The notes beneath the pieces were generated by a model, which was not told the origin of the DNA, did no database searches, and was given only the letters and a program-made list of their open reading frames with translations. Source: Chalciporus piperatus (lineage: Eukaryota > Basidiomycota > Agaricomycetes > Boletales > Boletaceae). Taken from it: DNA of 17,949 nucleotides. Made by a program: the position numbers and the translations under genes. How positions within the stretch are numbered: the stretch's first letter is position 1; every line of letters begins with the position of its first letter. Shown one piece after another: positions 8,886 through 15,493 of the stretch. The DNA is taken from positions 1 to 17,949 of the forward strand of contig JBBPTG010000382.1 in NCBI GenBank assembly GCA_038093975.1. The letters run 5' to 3'.

Positions 8886-9468
8886 ATGGCGACCTGTGGC
8901 GCCGCAACATTCAATCCTCCGATTTCAAACGCACCTGCCCAAGGGGGTAAGTAATTCGACCTAGCGAGCACGAGTGACTCAGAACTGGCGAAAAAAAGGC
9001 TAACTTTCTCATGGGCAGGGTGACACGAGAGAATATCCTCAAACGAGTCTCATCGAATTACCTCGGATCAGGCCCATGATAACATGATAAATGGGCAGGT
9101 GCCGTAAAAGGGCGCTCCGGGAGATTTGTCCGCAAACCTCCCAATGATGCGGCACCGAGATGCTATTCCAAGTTGTCGTACGGCGAGTTGTCAGTGCAAG
9201 GGGTTGTTCTGCAACAGAGGCCCAAGCTGTTGGATTGTTCGCTCACAGCCCAGGGCGCGCTCGAAACTGGGCCAATGATCCCCATTGGAATGAACGAGGA
9301 CATACTCGCCCAGACTTGCGGTCTCGCGCGCACGTTCGCTGCTGACCCTACTATGCTTGGAATCGATCGTGAGACGCCACTAATCGCACACCACGACGTA
9401 TTTGGAGATGGGGGCTTCCGAAGATACATGCCGTGGGTCCTGTGCCATGCAATTCGCTGTGTTTGTTA
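8886..9468 (+). pseudogene. Decayed intron-containing gene, unrecognised
   Basis: ATG 8886 (MATCGAATFNPP) runs to a strong donor GTAAGT at 8947. A branch site GCTAAC and acceptor GGGCAG at 9018 close a plausible 72-nt intron. The direct splice puts TGA in frame, but the next segment read one base off gives GDTREYPQTSLIELP. A third open stretch, 9098-9468, codes for about 122 residues including MIPIGMNEDILAQTCGLART and HHDVFGDGGFRRYMPWVL. These look like protein rather than shadow sequence. I see no GT donor to join parts two and three. I cannot name the family. It is best read as a broken gene, though a missed exon or sequence error could rescue it. Confidence 0.35.
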
Positions 9469-10888
9469 GCTCACTGACCCAAATCGACTCGCTTTCGAAC
9501 CTGTCAAGTCCCTTGGTTAATCCCTCCGCATGCCACCTCCATTGACACCTTACATGTCGAGTAAGTTCCAATATCAGTGTCTTCTGCATTTGGATCGTCG
9601 GCCACCGCTGCATCCACTGTTGCACTGTCGTTCAGCTGTATTCCGCGTCCATTTGATCAGTTCAAGTACCTAGCGAGTCAGATAAAGACGATGGCGAGTG
9701 GCTCCTGCGGCCGTGATACCGTGGAAGCCATCGATCCCGTCATCAAATTCAACCTGAAGTTACCTGCATCAATTGCGTCTCAACGCCAGCTGAAGACGCA
9801 GTCACCCCTTGTTCCTCGTGTAGGCTCACGAAAACCTTTAGAAATGCAATGGGTGTCGAAAGGAAGGCTGGAGTGAATGGAGTGAATGAAGTGAAACTCT
9901 GATTCGGAAGGGGGAGGTCTATCTATGCGAGTGATGGTGACAGTTTCCAAGACCTCTGGCAAGGGCATTTTCCTCTCTGACTCAATCGTTAGGCTACCAG
10001 AGGCTACATAGACTCTACGTGAATTCGAATCATAAGCCTGATACTTACGGGCAATAGCTTATGTAACACTGGATCGAGTGGTGGAAGACTGACAATGACT
10101 TGCCAGTGAAGAAATTCGAGCACGACTATCATGTCAGCGTCACGGATTAGAAGGAGGAGCCTTTACCCCAGTGTTCTGCAGATCGGGATCGACGACAGTT
10201 TGCGGGAGTTGCAGGTGAAGCTTGATGGAGAATTTCCGCGGCTCGTGCAGGACTCGGATGATCACAATTTACCAGCACGTTTGTGTTCCCCCCCAAGTTC
10301 CCCCGCTCCCCGCTCCCCGCTCCCCGTCAACCTTTACCATCTTATTCGAAACAGCGTTCAGATCTTCCGTATCGACCGTCGGAAACCCACTGACCTGAGG
10401 CTCGAGCCCGCATATATGATTGACGCAGCTCATCAACTCGCGGATCGACTTGGCCATTCCTGGCAATGACCCCCATCGGCAAGGAGGAGCGAGCCAAAGT
10501 CGGGCTCACGTGCTGCGTGCGTGTACATTCATGCCACTCCCGCGACGCGAAGGGTTCTCAAACAATTGGTATCAATTGAACAGAGAACCGTTCGAGTGGG
10601 GATTGGGAGAAATTTGGGTAAACCTTGGGCAAACTTGTCCAACCGTCGTTCGTGCCAGTGGATCCCAGCGAGATGGCGGTATGTTTCATAACGACTACTA
10701 GTACTCTTGGCGAAACTCTGTCGTTGCGCGGTTAGGTTCAGACATGATCACGTGATACACGCATATACCACGACGACGTGCTTTCGCAACACCACCACTC
10801 CTACACCTTGATATACCGGTATGATTGTTTCTCCTACATCTCTCATGATTGTATTTCTGATTCAAGCGCACTAATAGCAACATTAACG
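9469..10888. other. Gene-poor stretch, 1.4 kb
   Basis: Frames of 60-110 codons exist on both strands (for example plus 10131-10469) but none shows domain-like sequence, clear splice joins or coding-like composition. The only distinct structure is the C-rich tract at 10288-10325. The last 120 bp may be the promoter and leader of the small ORF at 10889. Confidence 0.45.
10288..10325 (-). repeat. G-quadruplex motif / 7-bp tandem repeat
   Basis: The plus strand carries C-runs of 7, 5, 4, 4 and 4, the last four separated by exactly 3 nt (unit GCTCCCC). The minus strand therefore reads four runs of at least four G with 3-nt loops, a textbook intramolecular G-quadruplex motif. Confidence 0.8.
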
Positions 10889-11239
10889 ATGCGGAAAGTC
10901 GGAGGACTTGTATTGACCTACTCTCAATTGGTCCAAGTTTGCAAGCACGTCCACCAAGGGCGGGAGGAGACCAACAACGAAGGATTTGTCCTTTCAACCG
11001 CGATCCATCTGGCAGAGGAGAAGAAGACCGAGTTCATACCGGTTGATACTGTAAAGCCAAACGGTCGTGGAACATTAATTTTCCTCTTCCGAATCGTTGC
11101 CAGGGCTATGAAGGAGACGGAGACAGCAACTAACTTCGAGAAGTTTGAAGAGCTCCAGGGGGTGGCGATGGTTAGAAAGGTGTTTACCAATCGTGGTGTT
11201 AAAGGGTCAATACCATTTGACACCTTTGTGGTAGATTGA
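10889..11239 (+). CDS. Small hypothetical protein, 116 aa
   Basis: Single-exon frame from ATG 10889 (MRKVGGLVLTYSQLVQVCKH) to TGA 11239. The product is soluble and charged, with a KEEKKTEFIPVDT-like middle and a C-terminal KVFTNRGVKGSIPFDTFVVD. There is no signal peptide, membrane segment or motif that I recognise. The frame is open upstream to 10778 but that part reads like noncoding leader (HHHSYTLIYRYD). An A lies at position -4 and a C at -2 of the ATG, an acceptable start context. No neighbour suggests a role. It could be a real lineage-specific gene, a fragment of a larger gene, or chance. Confidence 0.35.
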   Translation: MRKVGGLVLTYSQLVQVCKHVHQGREETNNEGFVLSTAIHLAEEKKTEFIPVDTVKPNGRGTLIFLFRIVARAMKETETATNFEKFEELQGVAMVRKVFTNRGVKGSIPFDTFVVD

Positions 11240-11705
11240 GATGTGGGATGGAAAGTAACTCTTCGGACTCCCTTTCGCCTTACGAGAGTTCAATCTTTGA
11301 TGTAGGATGGAGGTGTTCAATTTGTTCTCGAAATGCTACCCCCGAGGAGCGCAAAGGCGTCAATTTTCTAATGGACATACATTCGAGGCGAATGAACACA
11401 GTAGAAACTCATAATTTACATAATGTGATCCGTGAGTTAGTCTAACATCTCCGAGAGCTGCTTCAACCAGTGACAACTTGAATCGAATCAGATTAGGGTC
11501 ATGGCAAAGTGATAGCAAATGCATGCGGCCGATCCAAAACAACCAGCAGGTGGACCAAGCGTATTAGTCTCCGCAAACTCCAGACTCTCAATGAGCAGAA
11601 GACAAGCGAAGACAGTTGTTCCGAGGCTGGGGTGTATGGAAAGCCAATCACTGTGTAATAGACGGGATGTACGATAGGTACTATTGTGTCTGGTCTACTG
11701 TAGCG
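11240..11705. other. Intergenic stretch at the breakpoint of the duplication
   Basis: The 466 bp hold no supportable gene. The right end (about 11715) is where similarity to the C2-TPR gene begins. The relic repeat at 11501-11528 is the only recognisable element. Confidence 0.5.
11501..11528 (+). repeat. Short dispersed repeat, copy B
   Basis: ATGGCAAAGTGATAGCA followed almost directly by ATGCATGCGG, matching the two blocks at 8474-8490 and 8510-8519. Confidence 0.6.
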
Positions 11706-13449
11706 CTACTCATTGTGGTTTGAGCACGGTGGGTCCGGCGGAGTGAGGTTCACAGTCTCCATCGCAATGGCTCGTCCTCGATGTCTCCGAGCTTCTTGAG
11801 CACTGACAGACCGTCCGATGTTGTGGAGGTGCTGAGCACGGTCAGGGTGGTTTTCCAGAGTGAGTTTCACAGCCTCTTCAGCCGCCGCAGTGGCTTGTTT
11901 GAGGTCCTCGATGTCACCGAGCTTGTTGAAACGAGCCCTGAGAAACCCCTCAAGATTGTCGAGGCGCTGAGGATGGTAAGGGTGGGTTTTCGGAGTGAGT
12001 TTCAGAGCCTCTTCACCCCTCACAATGGCTCGTTTAAGGTCCTCGAGGTCTCCGAGCTTCTTGAAACGAGTGTAGAGCGACTCCCCAAGTTGACTGAGGT
12101 AAGAAGTACGAGCCGGACAGTGCTCGTGAATGAACCGTATACCATCCTCCTGGGCCGCAATTGCTCGAGCAAGATCAGCAACCTGACCACGATCTCCTTG
12201 CATTTCGAAACGCCGTCTCAATGCAAGACCGAGATTTTCCAATCGATAAGGCCAGTCAAAATACCCATCAGGAGGGAGTCGAGCAGTTGCATCCAATTTG
12301 CGGATCAGCCCGTCGATGTCAGACAATGTGCAACTATATTCAGCCCAGATCCGTTTTGATGTTTCAAGGACAAGTCTTGCAGCTCGGTGCCAATGACTGC
12401 CCTCAGGGCAAATCACCTTGACCTCATTCATCAGCTTCTTCAGATCATCCGCAAAGGATTTGTCCCGTCCCTGACTATAGCAATGCAAGAGTGCCTGGCC
12501 AAGGCCGAGCAGGGTGGCAGGGCGATCTGGATGAGGGGCACGGCGCATCTCAAGTGATTCTCGATACAGGGCAACAGATTCTGTGATGGTCGTGTCCATA
12601 CCGCTAGCCTCGAAACTACGGAGTGTTACTGTGGCAAGGTTGAACAGTGCCGCCGGGCGACATTCATCGTCGGCATGACAAACACGCAGAGCGCATTCAA
12701 AATGTCCAATAGCGTTCTGGAGATCGTCTTCTCTGTAGCGCTCGTAGTAGCAGAGGAGGGTGTCATGCCCTAGATCCGTCTCGTGTGCCACGGCTGAAGG
12801 GCCTTCCCGCCTTGGCTAAGAATAATGTGTTGTTAGGAATGTCGGGACTCTCCGACGGGGCAGGGGGCATACATTGGCATTCTCACGACGAGAATAAGCC
12901 TCGAAATCCGGACCATATCTCCGGTCCGCAGTAATTAGAAGCGACGAACATCGTTCCGAAGAGAAACCGACGACTTTCGTGATCTGAGTACCGACATGTG
13001 CGCAATACGCCACGATACACTCACGGGAGGTGCTGCCAACCAGATTCCCTACAGTGATATCTACCGTGCATAAAGTTGACCCATTACCGAGCACTGGCTC
13101 GAACTCGAACACGGCACAAAATGAAAGTTGGACCCTAGTGGAAGGATCATTGGACCTTCAAGTTGATATCATGAGTACAGTAAAGCAGATAAATTTGACG
13201 AATATCTCACAAAATTATTTCGTCGTCCCACTCAATAACGCTTTCACAGACAAGGATAGACCTAACCTTGGTCCTCCTTTGAACGCCATTGAACTGGATA
13301 AGCATGTAGAAGCCGACTGGTAAATGAGTGAGGCCAGTGATGACACCGTCAGCCCGGATACCTGCGAAGGATTTATTAGGATTCATCCATGGAACATCAA
13401 AGACATCCATACCTGAAATAACAATCCATGGGTTGTCAGCTGAAGGCGT
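11706..13449 (-). pseudogene. C2-TPR protein, copy 2: start codon lost and 3' truncated
   Basis: Equivalent model: complement(11706..12815, 12873..13155, 13211..13361, 13413..13449). The exon boundaries match copy 1, with 151-nt and 283-nt C2 exons in both and introns of 57, 55 and 51 nt. The reading frame is open throughout, giving the C2-like domain and a TPR tract. But the start ATG of copy 1 is ACG here (13447-13449), and the second candidate ATG (MAHETD in copy 1) is GTG (VAHETD). The TPR tract runs through one degenerate repeat and stops at TAG 11706, so any downstream effector domain is missing. An LTR retrotransposon starts 119 bp upstream of the lost start and separates the gene from its promoter. 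It is probably dead, but open frames and equal exon lengths mean loss was recent, or that an alternative start is used. Confidence 0.75.
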
Positions 13450-13568
13450 GCGAAGGGAGAATACCTCGAGCGTGGAACATGGTTTCTTCACGTCTCCGCT
13501 GGTCGCGACGGAGGTATTGTGGTTCGAAAGGGAAGATAGGGAGGTCACCGCGACGCCGGACGTGACCT
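11715..13568. repeat. Segmental duplication, copy 2
   Basis: Direct repeat of the left end of the window. Similarity ends at 13568 because the LTR element begins at 13569, so the true right limit of the duplication should continue on the far side of the retrotransposon. Confidence 0.88.
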
Positions 13569-13690
13569 GTGTTACGAACGCTCCATTTCCTTATCCTAAT
13601 CATCCCTACATTCCATTACGCTTACTAGGTTTCTCTTCGTTTCTTGGACTTAGTCGTTTCACTTTCTCTTTTGTTATCTTATCTTATCGT

Positions 13691-13700
13691 GTCACGTGAC
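13691..13700. promoter_or_regulatory. CACGTG palindrome in LTR U3
   Basis: GTCACGTGAC is a perfect 10-bp palindrome with a CACGTG core, the class bound by bHLH factors. It lies about 210 bp upstream of the TATA box. Confidence 0.5.
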
Positions 13701-13740
13701 TTACTTACATAAGCTAGGTCTAGACCTTCGCTTACTACTG

Positions 13741-13854
13741 ATGACTCACCGCTCACTCGTCAGCATCAGTCAGCATTACTCATCATATGACTCACGCTTA
13801 CTCATTCCGCAGTAGAGCTAGTTACGCCATTGGCTAGTAGTCAGTATGAGTCAT
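13741..13854. promoter_or_regulatory. Cluster of three TGASTCA (Gcn4/AP-1 type) sites
   Basis: ATGACTCAC at 13741-13749 and 13787-13795 and the full palindrome ATGAGTCAT at 13846-13854 match the bZIP site of Gcn4/Cpc1 regulators. Several half-sites (ACTCAT) lie between. An inverted CCAAT (ATTGG, 13829-13833) is in the same block. All are upstream of the TATA box. Confidence 0.6.
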
Positions 13855-13908
13855 ACCCAGTCACCTACGATAAGGTTTAGCCACAACATGTACAAACATT
13901 GACAATAG

Positions 13909-13916
13909 TATATAAA
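13909..13916 (+). promoter_or_regulatory. TATA box of the retrotransposon
   Basis: TATATAAA sits about 340 bp into the LTR. Transcription probably starts some 25-50 bp downstream. The last ATG before gag (13888-13890) is just upstream of it, hence outside the transcript. Confidence 0.7.
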
Positions 13917-14009
13917 CCCGGGTCGACAAGCACTGGACTCCCCAGTCTTGTTCTCCTGGAGTTTCCTCATCGAACCTCAGCCAAGTACATCGGCTCGCTA
14001 TTGTCTAGT

Positions 14010-14078
14010 GTGAGTCTTAGCTCTTAGTTGAGTTGAGTCGTTTCATTAGAACAAGACTGATATTTTCTTTTGTCTTAG
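14010..14078 (+). other. Predicted leader intron 1 (69 nt)
   Basis: GTGAGT donor, CTGAT branch site at 14057-14061, pyrimidine tract TATTTTCTTTTGTC and TAG acceptor at 14078. It matches the introns of the host genes in this window in every respect. Confidence 0.6.
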
Positions 14079-14131
14079 CGTCTCGTCGCTACCACACGTG
14101 TTCTTGTACGCCACTTCAACCGTTGATCACT

Positions 14132-15154
14132 AGTGGGTACTGCGCTGCTTGTACGCGCCTTGTCATCGCTGACTTTATTTTTGAATAAGTGTCGAGCAAC
14201 CCCGCCGCATCTCAGCGTGCCGCATCCCCTGTACCTTCCATCCAGTGGAACGGTATACTTGATCTCCCCGCCGTCGAGAACAACCTCGACTTCACCAGCG
14301 TCATCAGAAACCTCGAGAGAGCTGCAGAGGTCTATCCCGGCTTCACCAGCATCATCGACGACCTCGAGCGAGAGAACGCTCGTGTCCAAGAAGACTACGC
14401 TCGTACTCAGGCGTTACACGCTGAAAGACAAAGGGAGACTATTGAGAAGTACTCAGCGCCGATAGTCCCAGAGCCAGACTATTCGGATCTCTACGTTGAT
14501 TGGTTAGAACCTCCGGTAATTCCCTCCTACCCATACCATCTACCTTCTGAGGTTTACATTCACCCTCTCGGTACCCTTCGGTTACCTCATCATCCCGCCA
14601 ATCTCCAGATCGGCACTCGTCGACTTCCGTCGCTCCCTCCCATCGAGGCTATTCGGGCACCGTTGCCGCCCAACCCCCAGCAGATACTAGCCGACGCCTT
14701 CGGCGTTGAAGAATTACACTACCGTGCCTCCTCCATCCCCAGAGCCCCAACCCCGCTCGCTGAGCCCGTCGATTGGACTACCGTCGACGAGGATCTTCTT
14801 ACTCTTCAACACCAATTTCCCATTGGAGTCTCTGGTCGTACGGAAAGTTTCCGCCGCGCTCTCTATCACACGCTTATATCCCCGGCAGGTGAGAACGCGA
14901 TTCGAGAGAACATTGACGATCGGGTACGTCAACGCCGACGAAGCGACAGGCTACTTAGAGGTATCCCTGAGGACGCCGGTACTCGTATTAAGGAGAGAGT
15001 ATCAACCCCGCGTCCTACTCGGCGCACTCGCTGCCATAAGCCTCTCGTCCCTCTTAGGAAGATTCACCCAGTACAGCTTACAGGCCTCCCTGCTACTTTT
15101 ATACCTCATCTTCGGCCACGTAATTCTCTCAGACGACCTTCGCGTTACCTTTGA
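14132..15154 (+). CDS. Leader ORF1, 321 aa, start codon made by splicing
   Basis: Model: join(14132, 14190..15154), 322 codons with TGA. It begins MSSNPAASQRAASPVPS and contains no further methionine. Residues ~30-90 are helical and charged (RNLERAAEVYPG, DDLERENARVQEDYARTQ) and could form a coiled coil. Residues 95-180 are rich in Pro and Leu; the last 80 residues are Arg-rich. No known domain is recognised. The open frame starts right after an in-frame TAA inside the predicted intron, so the frame boundary coincides with the splice acceptor. From 14706 it overlaps ORF2 in the +1 frame. A possible further intron (GTACGT 14924 to TTACAG 15083, 160 nt) would join it in phase to ORF2. It sits between LTR and gag, where Ty3/Gypsy elements usually have only a short untranslated leader. 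Confidence 0.5.
14133..14189 (+). other. Predicted leader intron 2 (57 nt), creates an AUG when spliced
   Basis: Donor GTGGGT (fits GTRNGT), branch site CTGAC at 14169-14173, acceptor AATAAG at 14189. AAG acceptors occur in at least three other gene models here. Splicing joins ...GATCACTA to TGTCGAGCAAC, so A14132 + TG14190-14191 form AUG in frame with ORF1. Unspliced, this frame is closed by TAA at 14186-14188. Confidence 0.6.
14134..14151 (+). other. Candidate primer-binding site
   Basis: TGGGTACTGCGCTGCTTG begins with TGG, as expected for pairing to a tRNA 3' CCA, and follows a possible LTR end (CA at 14129) by 4 nt. I cannot name the tRNA. If right, it lies inside leader intron 2. Confidence 0.3.
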
Positions 15155-15449
15155 CTTCGCATACATACTCGTATCTCACAGAAATCGTCCGATAGCACCA
15201 CCTACTCCTCCCCTTTCCCCTGTTGTATCACAAGCGGAACTTGAAGAAGAGGACAGAGAATCGGTACCAGGATTAGTAGAATCTGACAGTGAAAACGAAG
15301 GAGGACTAAGAGAGACAAACGCACCAGGAGTGCAACTGTACTATCCCGCGCCTCATTCCATCAGAAGAAGTATTCCACCGCCACCTTATCAAAGAGACGC
15401 CCCTGCTTCGTTATCAGGAGAAACCCTTGAAGGATCTCAGGAGATCTGA
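14706..15449 (+). CDS. Leader ORF2, about 247 codons, no ATG, membrane-like and PPPY-containing
   Basis: An open frame in +1 relative to ORF1 that ends at TGA 15449, 44 nt before gag. It has no methionine codon, so it must be reached by splicing from ORF1, by frameshifting or by non-AUG initiation, if translated at all. It holds two hydrophobic segments (VLLGALAAISLSSLLG and SLLLLYLIFGHVIL), then a Pro-rich stretch (PTPPLSPVV), an acidic stretch (AELEEEDRESVPG, ESDSENEGG) and PPPPYQ near the C-terminus. The second half looks more like real protein than the first, which may be a shadow of ORF1. If the 14924-15083 intron is used, only the second hydrophobic segment remains. I assign no function. 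Confidence 0.35.
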   Translation: MKNYTTVPPPSPEPQPRSLSPSIGLPSTRIFLLFNTNFPLESLVVRKVSAALSITRLYPRQVRTRFERTLTIGYVNADEATGYLEVSLRTPVLVLRREYQPRVLLGALAAISLSSLLGRFTQYSLQASLLLLYLIFGHVILSDDLRVTFDFAYILVSHRNRPIAPPTPPLSPVVSQAELEEEDRESVPGLVESDSENEGGLRETNAPGVQLYYPAPHSIRRSIPPPPYQRDAPASLSGETLEGSQEI

Positions 15450-15493
15450 AATAAAAAGTCTACTTTCACTCCTTCCATTCTAGTGCATCAAGA

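Larger units (their letters stand above)
13569..14129 (+). repeat. 5' LTR (3' limit uncertain)
   Basis: Starts TG at 13569, fixed by comparison with copy 1 of the duplication. The end is not fixed because the 3' LTR is outside the window. Candidates ending in CA are 14096 (gctaccaca) and 14129 (cgttgatca). The latter is followed within 4 nt by TGGGTACTGCGC, which could be a primer-binding site. Confidence 0.6.

Noticed and set aside
10060..10160. Peroxidase-like reading (KKFEHDYHVSVTD) on the plus strand
   Set aside because: The resemblance is a few residues, stops follow directly, and no neighbouring exon supports it.
10131..10469. Plus ORF of 112 codons and minus ORF 10269-10466
   Set aside because: Both run through the C-rich tandem repeat, have no recognisable motif, and no supported splice or start context.
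11781..12359. Plus-strand open frame of 192 codons
   Set aside because: Shadow of the TPR exon of copy 2, as in copy 1.
13207..13548. Minus frame starting with GTG at 13548 as the true start of copy 2
   Set aside because: GTG is not an expected fungal start and the frame includes an intron. It shows only that the region upstream of the lost ATG is open.
8420..13568. tRNA, rRNA or CRISPR-like structures
   Set aside because: I looked for cloverleaf-type inverted repeats with CCA ends and regularly spaced repeats and saw none that hold up.
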